Below are positions 42,157 to 53,600 of a DNA stretch of 64,000 nt, one piece after another. The notes under the pieces are model-generated. The model saw only the letters and a list, made by a program, of their open reading frames with translations. It was not told the DNA's origin and did not search any database. The DNA lies in the NCBI GenBank assembly GCA_013339765.2, contig CM023448.1, forward strand, positions 27,046,551-27,110,550. Direction: 5' to 3'. Every line of letters begins with the position of its first letter. Within the stretch, counting starts at the first letter, position 1. Source of the DNA: Haemaphysalis longicornis. Taxonomy: Eukaryota > Arthropoda > Arachnida > Ixodida > Ixodidae. Position numbers and translations under genes: made by a program.

Positions 42157-42837
42157 GTGGAACGTCCCCCAGCCCACAAAAGGGTAAGTAAGAGCAGCAA
42201 CTTCTGCATGTCAATTTGCACAACGGCGAAGAACGAAAACCCTCCCATGACGCAAGAATGCACTGAACACCGTCCCCAGCCCGACGCCCTGATCTACCCT
42301 GATGTGACTCCCAAACACGACGACAGCCGACAGTGCGACGCATACCGGACACGACTGGGCCTGCTGGTGAGAACCCGACCACAACAACGACGCACAGTTC
42401 CCGGCCGACAACGCGAACAATCCGAGAACACGACGCCACGACGTACCCGGAACTCTGCGAAGGCGGTGGCCGACGTCAAGTTGGCCATCGACGACTTTGA
42501 AGTATTCTTTCTGATTGAAACCGGAGCCGACTACTGAATCATGAGCGGATCATTTGCGTTTAAGCTGAAGAAATTTACGACCGGATGGGACGGTTCGTTC
42601 ATACGCACCGCAGGAGGCTATTTCGTAACGGCAAGTCAAACGTGCACATCACGCGTCCCCAATGAAGGCAACACATTCCCTGCCACATTCGTCATTTTGC
42701 CTGACTGCTCCCGCAAACTAATTCTTGGAATGAACTTATTGACGGACAACGGTGCAATATTTGACCTGCAGACCAAGTCGATAACTTTTTTATCCGATCA
42801 CTCCACGACGCCGCAGCCGAGCCCCTAACACAATGCT
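42157..42837 (+). pseudogene. Gypsy copy 2 protease
   Basis: The aspartic protease that would process Gag-Pol. VADVKLAIDDFEVFFLIETGADY (42463-42534) is the active-site region. The catalytic Asp of DTGA is Glu here (ETGA), followed by a TGA stop, then SGSFAFKLKKFTTGW, FVILPDCSRKLILGMNLL (42690, flap-distal ILG motif) and DLQTKSITFLSDH. The mutated active site and the stop show that it is inactive. Confidence 0.8.
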
Positions 42838-43220
42838 GCTGTAAGGATCACCGACGATCACGTCAACCTGCCACCCCGCGCAAGCTTAATGATCGCCGTC
42901 TACTGTGAAGATGCTGCTCCTGCAAACGACGCTATCTTAGAGAGTGACCTAAGTTTGCATGTCGACCGCGGTTTCAACGTCGCAAGAGGGATTGAGGGCT
43001 TTAAGCAATGCAAATCACACGTTTTAGTCACTAATTTCACCAAAGAATACTAGCAGGAATCTAAACAAGGACAGTGCATTTGCGTTCCTCGAAGAAACGC
43101 ACGAAACAAATCAACTGATCGCGGCCGCCACCTTTGAATGCGCACGCGCAGATGCTTTCAAGCTGACGCAGACCTTCGATGTGAAGCTGGCTCTACCGCA
43201 AGAAAACCGGGTCAAAAATA

Positions 43221-43580
43221 TTGGATTGGCTGTATAGCTACAGTGAGTGTTTTTCGTTGAACTCAATGTTGCATCAGACACCTCTAGCAAAGCACCGAAT
43301 AATAACCAAAGATGAAGCCCGACCTGCCCGGCAGTCAGCGTACCGCGTCTCTTCACATGAGCGGGAAGCCATCCGAACAGAAGTGAAAGACATGCTCAGC
43401 GACAATATTAAACAGCGATCGAAAAGCCCCTGGGCCGCGCCGGTCGTTTTCGTGAAGAAAAGAGGCGGCACATTAAGGTTCTGCGTTAACTACCGGCGAC
43501 TCAACAAAACACTCAAAAAGGACGTGCACGTCGCTAACGTCCCGGACTCCTGTCTGATCCGGCAAAAACGTCAGCAATAG
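43221..43580 (+). pseudogene. Gypsy copy 2 RT N-terminal fragment
   Basis: Open for about 110 codons: HRIITKDEARPARQSAYRVS, EREAIRTEVKDMLSDNIKQ, SPWAAPVVFVKKRGGTLRFC, VNYRRLNKTLKKDVH, then a jump at about 43535 to sequence belonging to the region before RNase H. RT fingers are present, but the palm with its YxDD motif is deleted. Confidence 0.82.
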
Positions 43581-44180
43581 CGAAATTGACAAGACCGAAA
43601 GATAACAAGTGCTTGCAAAGATTTCTCGGACTGTGTGCACACTCCGGCGCTTCGTCGCAAGCTTCGAACGCATTGCAGAGCCACTCACGCGCTTGATAAA
43701 GGCTAGCACCCCTTTCAGCTAGGAAAACTCCCTAGAAAAAGCATTCTGCGAGCTGCAAAAACGCCTGCAAAACCCGCCCGCGCTCACTCATTTCGACGAA
43801 AACGTCAAAAACATCGTCAGCGATATAGGCTTGGTTGCCGTCCTCATCCAAAAGCAAAGCGGTTACGGAAAGTTAAACGCCTGTGCCAGCCGTGCTCTGT
43901 CGAGAGAGGAGAAAAACTACTCAGTCTCTGAAAAAGAGTGCCTTGCAAATGTTTGAACCATTTCCAAATTTTGTGCATACGTGTATCGTAGACCATTGAA
44001 GGTTATGAGAGACCGCCATGCGCTGCGTTGGCTCGCAAATTTGATGGACCTCTCTGGCCATCTTGGGCGGTAGAGCTTGCGCCTGCAAGAGTTCGACCTT
44101 ACAATCGTCTACAAATCCAGCAGGAAACCCTCCGACGCCAACTGCCCGTCCCGCGCCCCCTTCGACCCACCACCACAAGA
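43560..44180 (+). pseudogene. Gypsy copy 2 RNase H region
   Basis: Across frames: KDNKCLQRFLGLC, FERIAEPLTRLIKASTPF, ALTHFDENVKNIVSDIGLVAVL (first acidic position of RNase H), YGKLNACASRALSREEKNYSVS, EKECLANV (catalytic Glu block), PLKVMRDRHALRWLANLMD, LQEFDLTIVYKSSRKPSDAN (44077-44135). Stops at several points. Confidence 0.78.
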
Positions 44181-45232
44181 CTCCGATGAAGACAACGCGT
44201 TTTTCGAAGTCGTGACCGAGGGTGATCTACCCGCCCAGCAGCGTGCGGACCCCAACTTACGCATCATGATAGACTACCTCGAATGTCGCAACGTCGCCTG
44301 TGCCTAGGGCGTTCAAACTAAACTTACCTCATTCAGCCTCAAAAACGCCGTCCGAATGAAGGAGAAATTGAGCCCATTGAAAGAAACGAATTATCTACTT
44401 GTCATCCCCGCAAACCTTCGTGACAAAATTTTAGATATGTGCCACGACGACCCGTCTTCTGGAATTGTCGGCAAAGCTCGCACTGTTGCAAAAAGGAAGG
44501 CGAAGTACTAGTTGCCGCGACTTGCATTTGACGTCACCCACAAGGTTCGGGGTTGCCTTGACTGCCAGGGACGAAATAGGCCGCCGACAATACCCGCCGG
44601 TCGTATGCAGCCGATCGCCGTCCCATCGAGGCCATTCCAATAGATTAGAATGGACCTTGTAGGCCCATTCCCTACGTCACAATCCAAGAACGAGTCGATT
44701 GTTGTAGCGGCAAAATACATGACGTGCTACGCAGAGGCTGGCGCTCTTCGGAGGGGGACGGCACAAGAAGTCGCGAACTCCGTTATAAACAAAGTTGTGC
44801 TGCGACATAGAGCCCATGAAGTGATAATCACGGACACTGGAACAGAGTTCCCTGCGGAGCTTATGCAATGAATCTTACGCTACCGCAACACGGATAACCG
44901 AAGAGCGACGGCCTACCATCGCTGATATGCTGTCTATGTACGTCACAGTGAACATAAGACTTGGGATGAAATCCTTCCTTATTTCACGTTTTCGTACAAC
45001 ACGGATATACAGGAAACTAGGCAGATGACACTGTTCGAGCTTGTCGCCGGAAGACGGCCAACTACGATGCCGACACCACGCATCCCCACGTGGAAGAAGA
45101 CGACGTCGACACCGACGTCCAATGGTACCTTCAGCGTGCGGAGGATGCGCGCCAGCTCGCTCGAGTTTGTACAACGGACCAGCAGATGGTGGATGCTAGA
45201 TGGTAGAACCACGCGAGTACCGCCCAGGTGAT
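44180..45232 (+). pseudogene. Gypsy copy 2 integrase
   Basis: The zinc-binding part reads VIPANLRDKILDMCHDDPSS, GIVGKARTVAKRK and CLDCQG. Of the HHCC ligands one His (expected near GHLG) is Ile. The core begins RMDLVGPFPTSQSKNESI. The first catalytic Asp position is Lys (VAAKYMTCYAE). The second, in VIITDTGTEF, is kept. Beyond 44870 the frame is broken and the Glu motif is not clear. The C-terminal part (YRPGDRVLGVLPSDD) is at about 45215-45260 in another frame. Confidence 0.78.
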
Positions 45233-45411
45233 CGTGTGTTGGGTGTACTCCCATCCGACGACGTGGACTCAGTGAGATGCTTCTACGACAGTATTTTGGA
45301 CGCTACTGTATGTACAACGTGTCGGTCACCTTATTTACGAGGTGATATTCGATGGTGATTCCAGACCGTCAGACTATCGCTTTATGTCAACATCGGGTCG
45401 ATGCACCCTTT

Positions 45412-45431
45412 CAGGAAGGAGGGGGGGGGGG
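45412..45431 (+). other. Polypurine tract of gypsy copy 2
   Basis: AGGAAGGAGGGGGGGGGGGA just before the 3' LTR, the usual position for priming of the second DNA strand. Confidence 0.7.
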
Positions 45432-45432
45432 A

Positions 45433-46438
45433 TAAGGCCCCCAGAACCATGCATTCGGTTTTTTATTTATGTTTTACTTTAACCGCCCAGCTGAGCCCGT
45501 CTGTGTTATCTGTGTGCAAAGGGAAGTGCGTGTTCCATTCTTTTGTTTTATGCGGCATGTGGTATCTCTTGTGATAGAGAGAGCATTCCGTAATAAACTG
45601 AACAGTCTTGAATAATCTTGTTTGATCTACAGTGTTATGGATGTAATTCGACGATTCGAGAACCACTGGCGCCCACAGATAAATTCCCTCAGACACGATG
45701 GCGCAGCATTCGACGGGCCGACGCTCGCATGCCTGCGTAAACTTTGTTGACTGCTGCTTTTCCGCTTCTGTATTCTTTGAGTTTTAAACGCAGAGCATTT
45801 CTTTAACTCACATGTAGCGTCCACCGTCCGTCCGCACTAGCTCAGCGCGCACGTGCGCCCTCTCCCCCACTCCTCTTCTCCCCGCATCACGCTACCTCCT
45901 CGCTCTCAACAACACGCTACCCTCCTCGCTCTCAACAACCCTCCCCCTACAACTATATAAAAATAATACTTATCGGCGCCTGGTTTCGATGCCACGACCC
46001 TGCGGGCGGAACGCAAGGTACAGAGTGCTCTACCCACTGCGCCACAAAGCCGACTTCAGATTCAAAGGCTGCGAACGCGCCTTATATCCTTGACTCATTC
46101 AAACTACGTCAAGAAGCTGCTGATACAACGCATTCACTACCTGTGGGTGGAACGCGAGGTACATAGTGCTCTTCCCACTGCGCCACAAAACCGACATAGA
46201 ATCAAAAGCTACGAACGCGCCTTACATCCTTGACTCATTCAAACTACGTCAAGAAGCTGCTGATACAACGCATTCACTACCACCAACTCCCCAAACACTA
46301 AACATTAACGCTATACACCCACCCCCCTCTCGAGTCCGCCTCTCGGGGAGATGGGCCCAATTTTTTAGGGGAGCACAAGTTGGCTCCAATAAACGTGCTT
46401 TCCTCGGTGACAACTGCGTCGTCTTTGGCTTCGTGACA
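45433..46438 (+). repeat. 3' LTR of gypsy copy 2 with a 0.57-kb insert
   Basis: 45433-45787 and 46361-46438 together match the 5' LTR. The break falls within GAGTTTT|TAGGGAGCACAAG of the 5' LTR. The insert (45788-46360) holds CT-rich DNA, a tandem CCTCGCTCTCAACAAC repeat, CTATATAAAAATA and two tRNA-like half units. Confidence 0.75.
45975..46290 (-). repeat. tRNA-like sequence in two tandem units
   Basis: On the minus strand, GGCTTTGTGGCGCAGTGGGT (46050) looks like a tRNA 5' part with box A, and GTGGCATCGAAACC (45996-45983) like a degraded box B. A unit of about 140 bases (46002-46141) containing the box A half plus CTTATATCCTTGACTCATTC and AACTACGTCAAGAAGCTGC is repeated at 46142-46281, where the box B part is missing. 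It fits a tRNA-derived SINE that was partly duplicated. Confidence 0.6.
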
Positions 46439-48088
46439 ATCGAATCAGTTACGCCGAGGGGCTACCGAAGTGTATTTTCTTCCTTCTTTAATGCACTGAA
46501 GCAAGCAGATGCGCGGCCATTTTTTGTGTTAACCCATTGTGGCATCTAAAGTGTACGCGATACTAATCTTTTGCAGGCAGTAACTGGATATACAGCTTCA
46601 AATATTATTATGGAATTAAGCTTCTTTCTCTGCACGTGTGTGATGAGCAGGGAAAAGGCTCTTCAACGGTGACCTTGGTAAGTCTCTACTACAGAAAGCT
46701 CTCCCGTGTGTTTTATATACGCCGATGTAGCATGAAAACCCTGATGTACGTATATCCTCTAGTTTAACATAAGTAAAAAATGTATTTTGAAGTTCGCATA
46801 ATTCTTGTTGCTAAATAAACCAAATAGGGTGACTCGAACGGCGAAATTGGGCTGAATATACTTCGAATCGAACGATTTTTTGAATCCTTGTTGAATATTC
46901 TTGGTTTAATATGCTTGGAATCGAAAATATCTTTGCTGTGTGCTTTATAATCTCTCTGGGAGAGGCGGCATTCCTCCATTTTACGAAACAGCAATCTACT
47001 GTTTCTGGACGTGAACACAAGGGGTAGTGTACAATACAAGCCATCAGGAGACCATAACTTTGCGTTTTTCAACACGGAGCCTAACAGTGTGTAACTTAGA
47101 GGAAACCTTTTGCCCATTGTGGGGACCAGCCACCTTCCTCAGTCCTATACGAATTTGGTGGTCTCGTGGTTAGATGCCTTATTCACGATAAAAGTAATGA
47201 CAAGACAGGCGCACACAAGGGCCCCAAAGGTGTACTCGCGGCCAGAACTGAAGGTATCCTCAGCGCCAAACAAGCCTGTAGGAGCTACGTAACCGCCATC
47301 TATTGTATAAGAATGTCAGGTGAAGGATTGCTCAAATTAATTCCCCGGGGCACTTATGTTAGCCATTGCGGTATGAATGCGAAAGCATGGCGAATATTTT
47401 CTTGACAATTCTTTACTGCTGCTTCGTGTCTCGCCACCGAATAGGTAAAGCACCTCACCAGTCTCTTGCTGGAAACTGCGACTGAATACACAATGTGTAT
47501 TTGTCACCTATCTACCATTAAGTGTGACCATACGCAAGTTGCGGTTGAAATTACTAGTTGTACACCACCTTTCAAATGCACGTCAAGAGGTATAAGATAA
47601 ATAAAGTGTAAGCATTTCTCGGGGTTTTATGTTAAATTAACAATGCCGAAGTCGAAAGATCCGCCATCTCTACTTGAAAAGGCTTCACTGCTATAGGCAT
47701 AATGGGCCCCGTTGCTTCACGTTTCTTATCTTTGACGGTTGCAAAGAATTTTTGGACTTGCCTTTTTCCTGCTAGTCCGTGTTGGCGTGGATTTCGTTGC
47801 GCTTGTTTTTTTGTGGTACGGCGCGATATGGTGCGCAAACACCGTACGACACGTCGCAGCTTGCTTTGAACTTGGGTCTGCTCGGCTGCTGTGCGTCACT
47901 TCTACTGACCTGCCATCATGTAGAAGTTTTCCGCATCAATGCCTCTTGTGCAACTTTGACCTTTCCAGTTCATTGTTGTGGAAATTGTACAAAGCGCGCA
48001 CATTAGCCCCTGAAGGGTTCATATTTCTGGCCCCTCCGTGAAGCGCATCTGTGCAAGGAAGAAAAGAACAACGACTGCAAAAAGGTTT
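46439..48088. other. Unassigned DNA
   Basis: No gene or element recognised. Open frames at 46764-47117 (minus) and 47739-48041 (plus) have no motif I know. Confidence 0.45.
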
Positions 48089-48213
48089 AGAAAAGGGGAA
48101 ACCAGCGAGCAGAACGCAGGACAAAAGGAGGAGGCACACACACAACACCGCTGGTGTTGTGTGTGTGCCCCTTCCTCTTGTCCTGCGTTCTGCTCGCTGG
48201 TTTCCCCTTTTCT
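48089..48213. repeat. Near-perfect hairpin, 61-bp arms, 3-base loop
   Basis: AGAAAAGGGGAAACCAGCG on the left (48089) pairs with CGCTGGTTTCCCCTTTTCT on the right (to 48213). The centre is AACACC-GCT-GGTGTT (48144-48158). I count three mismatches in 61 pairs. The arms include (CA)n/(TG)n. Such a structure can arise from a template-switch inversion or from a fold-back element, and if transcribed would form a long stem. Confidence 0.85.
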
Positions 48214-49789
48214 GAACATTATGAACCAACTAGCCCAGCAATTCACTCTCTTGCCAAAAGGTTTATTCCACTGCTGGCAAGATCCGGCAAACGCCGAATA
48301 GTAGCACATCAGACTGTTGCGATGGAGACAAGATCAAACCTCAGAGAATAACGCCGAAGGTTGTTTAGTCTTCACACCAGTGACCTTTTCCTGTGCGGAA
48401 AATACTGATGGTTTTTGTCGGAATGATGGACTAAGGTAGTTTACCTTAAAAATCCCGTATTGCCATCTTGATGCAACCATAGAATTTTCCCGATTCTTTG
48501 GCGCTGCGCTGGGATAGTCTGTGGCAGCACTTACACTTAAACTAGAGGATCCATTTCAGGTTGTGCCTTTATAATGTTTGGTTCCGCACAATGCGCTCTT
48601 ATTTCCCATTTGCTCCCTTCACTGCTGTCCGCTCTGCCTCCGCTTGTCGATTAATGTGTGGAGGCTGGGCCACCACATATGCTAAAGGCTTGGTGGGCCA
48701 GCCTTCCTCCCCAATGCTAGGAAGCCGCTGCGGTTTACCTGTCGAGAACATCAAAAGACCCCTGGCTTCGTTTGTATATGATAACGTACGCCGAGTATTT
48801 CTGTTCAACAGTATCTGCGAGGGAGAATCAGTGCGCAGTATAGAGAAGAAACACATCGGGCTATGGTTTAACCCCTTTCATCTTGCCTGATGCTGCCTTA
48901 AGTATTTATTTTACCAAAAAATTTACGAATATTCAAGGTTTGGCTTAAAAAACGGAAGCAGCCTAAGCATTTAACGTCATGAGAGGAATTTCTGAGAATG
49001 TGTATAAAGAAAGAAGAGATTCCAGAATAGAGCCGTGAAGTATTGTCAAATGTACGTTCCCCAAAATATTTCTAGATATTGTAACGGCAAGGTATTTGTA
49101 GCTCGTAACTTGTTGCAATGATGATGATCCTACTGCGTATGGTTAATCGTTCACTTTGAGGCTTAGGAAAACATACAACTTTTTCTCCGCTCTTAAAACC
49201 ACGGATTAGTTTAGGACACCGTTCAATTGTGTCAGTATATTGGTATTAGTTTTAGAACGATCAGCATAGCTTGAACCATCGGGAAAGAAGCCTGCGTCGC
49301 TCACTGTCCACAGAATTTATACAGCAGTGGTATCCTAAAGTCATAGTCTTTCCAAATATTATCACCAGTTTGCGATTTCCAATATTAGTCGACGCTCATG
49401 ATGCCAGAATGTCAGAACAGACAAAAGCTTGCATTTTTAAAACAGTTTTTAATGTGATACTTCGTCGAACCCATCACTTAGGTGTAGAAAGGTTCCTTTT
49501 TTGACCTCAAATGAAGAGAGTGTGTTAAAGAAGAAAATTTACTAACAACGTGACAGTACCGTAGAGGATCCAGGAAGGTGTTTTCAAACTCTGTTGGAAG
49601 AATACGATCGCCTATAAATTGAACTATCTCAGGGAAGGTCATGTGTTCAGATTTTGTAAAAAGAAGTTAATAATGCTGAGCGGTAATTGAGAAAACACTT
49701 GTGGTATTTTTTCTTAAAGATACGTATAAGAAGGGGAGCCCTTCAGTCTGTAGGATTGGAGGCCAGCGGACTCAGTCAAGAGTCCACTT
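48214..49789. other. Unassigned DNA
   Basis: No recognised gene or element. The 109-codon plus-strand frame at 48561-48890 has no motif I can name. Confidence 0.45.
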
Positions 49790-50110
49790 CGTCAGCCCCA
49801 CTTGGTCTCAATCTCACGCGTGAGTTAAGCTTTCTGTAAGCGCGAAACTAGGGTGGCATAATAGTTTTGAGCCCGAGTGAGTTGAGACCACGTAAGAATG
49901 AGTTAGTTTACGCCTGAACGAATTTTGGGTATCTAGGTACCGAAAGTGTTTGAGCCCGAGTGATCTTGAGCGCGGCTGATTTGAGTAATCCTAAGTCTGA
50001 TCGAGTTTGATCCAAGTGATTCCAACTTAGTTTGAGCCAGAGTGAGTCTGAGTCGAAGGAAAACTGAATGAGTCTGCTTGAGCCCGTGGGACGCTCATTT
50101 CCTGTGAGAC
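49790..50110. repeat. Degenerate GAG-type repeat tract 1
   Basis: Many variants of TGAGCCCGAGTGA / TTTGAGCCAGAGTGAG / GAGTCTGAGTC spaced by roughly 10-14 bases. It is a decayed minisatellite without a clean period. A second tract of the same type is at 56480-57290. Confidence 0.65.
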
Positions 50111-50272
50111 TTTCACAGCTTAGCGGGCATTCATAGATATATGGACTCAGTTAATTTGCTCCCGTGTGAATGTACGGCTTAGTTGTAGAAACGAATATCG
50201 TAATAAAGCCGAAGTATTCTTTATTAGTAGTCTTTAAAGCCAAGTTTTTAAGGCGAAGTCTTCAAGTAATCT

Positions 50273-51459
50273 TTAATGGGGTACTGACAGAACATTTCTA
50301 AGACGGGATAACTTCGGAGATAAATTGGTGTGAGCACACATACATCATCTGCAAAATATCAGCGGATAATACAGCCTAGAACATATTTAAAATCAATTTT
50401 GAAGTCTGCGAAACTCAACCGAGCAGGCAGCAGAGGACCACGCGCGATCGACATCCCACTGATATTTTGAAAATAACATCCAAACACGTCACGAGTTTGT
50501 GTTTGCCGCTTCCGCACTGCCAGCGTTTTTCGCCGGCTCGCCCAGCTCGCCGCTCAAATCGGAGGGCCGGTGGGCGAAGCTTCTGCTCTCGAGAACGAAT
50601 GACCCGATCGTTGGCGGCGGAGGTAGCAGAGGCGCCGTTATTTCGTCAGCTCATCGGGCAGCTGGCTGCGACCAAAGTTCTAGAGCGATTCCAGGGACTC
50701 TGTTTTTATTATTTTTTTTTTAATTGGACGCCAAAACGGGCCGGAGAGACGAAAAGCCCATAAGCGAGCCGCACGGTCGCTGTGCATGCGGCGGCTACGG
50801 CCGCGAAGTAACCCAGGCCGGCGCAGGTAGCTCGAGTGATAGCTTGTTACCCCTGCGCAAATTGTACACAACTCCTAACCATGGCAACTTATATGAGAAA
50901 AGAGTTAAGGATGCGCTTGGGGGTCGCATTAAAAATTGTCATCAGCACCGCTTACGAGAGCGGCAATCAAATATCCGCCGCAGTTGCTAAGCCGAACACA
51001 TCTGTAGGCGGACCTGTAGGCAGACCGGCCGGCTGCTCCCTGCGCGCGTCTTGCCACCCACTGTCTCAAGCGTCGCGCGTCGTTGTTTAGCCGTGGTAGC
51101 ATTTGCACATACAGCGCGTGCGTCACGTCTACGATGGCTTTTTAATTAAGCGGCTCACGAGATTAGTACGTGGGGGCATTCGGAGAAAGTGCCGGCGATG
51201 CGGATTCGACAATGCTACGGCAGCTCTGCTCTGTGATATCCCTTCGACGGTCACGTGGTCAGCTTTGTTCACAAAAAGTATTGGTTTCGCGGCCACCCGG
51301 TAAACCCGAAAACTGCGACTGGCCGCATTGAAAATACCTCCAATTAAACATCTGTCACACGCTGAAGCCAATGAGTTTTCTACAGGTGATAAGTAGGTGA
51401 CTATGTACTTATCGCAACAAAAAATCAAGACGCAAAATGTTTGCGTCAGTGCCCCTTAA
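50273..51459. mobile_element. Putative TTAA-flanked DNA element 2
   Basis: Left end TTAA-TGGGGTACTGACAGAACA (50273), right end reversed TTAA-GGGGCACTGACGCAAACA (51459), an imperfect inverted repeat of about 22 bases next to TTAA on both sides. The ends resemble those of element 1 (GGG-CACTGA). The 1.19-kb interior is GC-rich in part and has no recognised transposase. Confidence 0.6.
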
Positions 51460-52424
51460 GGCCAAGTACTTGATGGAAGGGCGCAATAAAGAAATGCTGA
51501 GGAAAAGCATGCACTCGAGAGCGCAGGCGAGCGAGTGGTTGGAGGTCAAACGGAGAGGTCTTTGTGATGCAGTGGACGTGAGTAGGCTGTTCAGGGTGCT
51601 GACATTCACCAGCTCAAATGAGCCGATCAGATTATTGAATAACCAATGTTTAACTACAGACCTTGTCTATTGCAAATAAGTGAGGTCGTCACTGTTCGCA
51701 CCGAAGGATTTTCTTAGAAGCAATGCCGTTGTGATTGTGAGCAAATGCATGCCTTCTGCCTGGCAATGTACACCTGTTTCAGTGTAAAAACACTTAATAA
51801 TGCTGCCTTGGGTTGGAATAGTAGTTGTTCTACAGATCATTTTTTGTATATTGCGTTAGGAGATGCGATTTTTGCTTGGCTTGCACTTTTTTTTTGCCTC
51901 TAGTTACCTGACTTTGTATAGCTTGCGTTATTTCTGGGCCTTTTTTGTCAGCTAGGAATAAGTTAGGAAAGTGGGCTGTTATTTTTATTGGTCCCTTCTG
52001 GCTACGTAGTCGGGTTACTTTCGGATGCGGCCGCATTCGCGATACGCATTATCATACTGCGTGGTCCGTCTACTTCAAACTGTCTATACTTTATATGACA
52101 CTCCGAATTTGACATCTGCAACTTCTTAGGAAAAGGCCGGTGATAATCGACTGGTGAAGTCATAAAAGAGTGCTGATCTTGCATTTTTGCTAGATGAAAC
52201 TTCTGGGAGGGTGCGTGATCAAGGTGAAAAGGTAAGCTGAAACGAGCGGTTGCTGGTTGTTGGCTTGCTTCTGTTAACGTTTAATTACATGTTAGTAGTA
52301 AAAAGCAGGAATTAAGCGCGGGTAAGACAATGGAGCAGCAGGACAATACTTTGACTTCCTAGTATTATGTGTGCAAAGATTGAAGGGCCCTTACGAAATT
52401 CGGCGCTTTTTCCCGGAACAATAT
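51460..52424. other. Unassigned DNA
   Basis: Nothing recognised on either strand. Confidence 0.5.
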
Positions 52425-52690
52425 TGTTACGTGTGTAACCAGCAACAGAGCGCAGACGCCAATCGTCCAGAGCCGGTGTGCGCCGTTCTGGCGTGCCTCC
52501 ATCAACCTCATCCTCATCACGGAAATCACAAGCATGATCATCACCGCCTAAGCCGCGAAGAAGAAGAGAACGTTCCCCATCGTGAGCGCGTGTTCTTGGT
52601 GCGACTGCTACCAGGCATCACGCACAAGTTTCCCAAATTCACCCTCTTTTCTCTCTCCTGCTGGCCCTCATCAATTGTGGCACCGTGACA
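52425..52690 (+). repeat. 5' LTR of gypsy copy 3
   Basis: 266 bases, TGTTACGTGTGTAACC...CACCGTGACA, followed by CTGGTGGACGTGCTGGG, a primer-binding-like position. It matches the 3' LTR nearly base for base except for an extra block (about 40 bases, CGCACAAGTTTCCC...CTCTCTCCTG). Confidence 0.88.
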
Positions 52691-52879
52691 CTGGTGGACG
52701 TGCTGGGTACCGGAGCAGCTGATGCCCAGGTCACCCTCTGAAAGCCCTGAGTGACCTCCCAGCGTCTGCACGCCCGTACATCGCTGCAGCGGCCGCAAGC
52801 TTGGCCTACCTCCAGAACACGGCCTGCTGCTTGACACCGCACAAAGGCGCCAGGTTTCTGAACCAGAGGTAATTCCTCA

Positions 52880-53600
52880 AGCATCGCTGCCGCCTCAGCT
52901 GACGCTTCAGCAGCCCCGTACTCCAAGCAGCTTTTACGGAACCGATTCCGAGGACGTTGATGACTGGCTTGACCAATTAGAGCGCGTCGCCAGTTTCAAC
53001 AAGTGGACAACTGCACAAAAGCTTGAGAATGTCTACTACTCGCTAGAATACGGGGCGCGGATATAGTTTGAAAATCGCGAACGAAGGTTAGAGACATGGG
53101 ATGACTTCCGCCGGGAAGTGCGCTACAGCTTCCCCAGCAGCGACCGTCGAGACCGTGCGCAAAGCCTTCTGGAAATACGGATAGAAAAGCCAAATGAAAG
53201 CGTCGTGGTGTTTGTCGAAGACATGGCCTGTCTGTTCCGGCGCGCGGATCCCGATATATCCGAGCCCAAAAAGCTTCGGCATCTCATGCACGGCATCAAA
53301 GAACAGCTCTTCGCAGGCCCTTGAGCGCCACCCACCGCGTACTGTGCAAGAATTTATTAAGGAGGCAACGGCCATTGAGCGAGCTGTGCAGGAGCGGTGC
53401 CGCCAGTATGCCCAAACGTCGATCAAAACTCCGAGGCCATCCGCGGCATCACTGTCCACCACTATGGGTGACAACAACCTGCGTGAACTTGTCCGCTCGG
53501 TTGTTCGTGAGGAGTTGGCAAAGTTCGGAATAGGAATGGCGCCGTCGCAGCCAGCTGTCATCTCAGTTGCGGATGTTGTGTGGCAAGAAATTCGCTAAGC
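52880..53600 (+). pseudogene. Gypsy copy 3 gag, capsid part
   Basis: PSSFYGTDSEDVDDWLDQLE, RVASFNKWTTAQKLENVYYSL (then an in-frame stop at 53065), ENRERRLETWDDFRREVRYS, RIEKPNESVVVFVEDMACLF, RRADPDISEPKKLRHLMHGIK, a frameshift near 53320, then RTVQEFIKEATAIERAVQERC and NLRELVRSVVREELAKFG. This is the full capsid and linker order of tick-type gypsy gag. Confidence 0.85.

Larger units (their letters stand above)
39781..46438 (+). mobile_element. Ty3/gypsy copy 2, two LTRs, RT core deleted
   Basis: Order: 5' LTR (39781-40192), gag (40240-40770 and 41455-42045), protease (42460-42830), N-terminal RT fragment (43300-43540), RNase H remnant (43560-44170), integrase (44330-45230), polypurine tract (45412-45431), 3' LTR (45433-45787 and 46361-46438). 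A minus-strand LINE fragment sits in gag, and a tandem tRNA-like block sits in the 3' LTR. The RT palm is missing. Many stops and frameshifts are present, so it is inactive. Confidence 0.82.

Noticed and set aside
45975..46052. A functional tRNA gene
   Set aside because: Box B is degenerate, stems are poor, and it is part of a tandem repeat inside an LTR.
47155..47185. A tRNA-like TGGTCTCGTGGTTAGATGC
   Set aside because: Only a box A-like word; no box B at the right distance.
46764..48041. Open frames 46764-47117 and 47739-48041 as genes
   Set aside because: Low-complexity or motif-free translations on opposite strands, with no neighbours or signals to support them.
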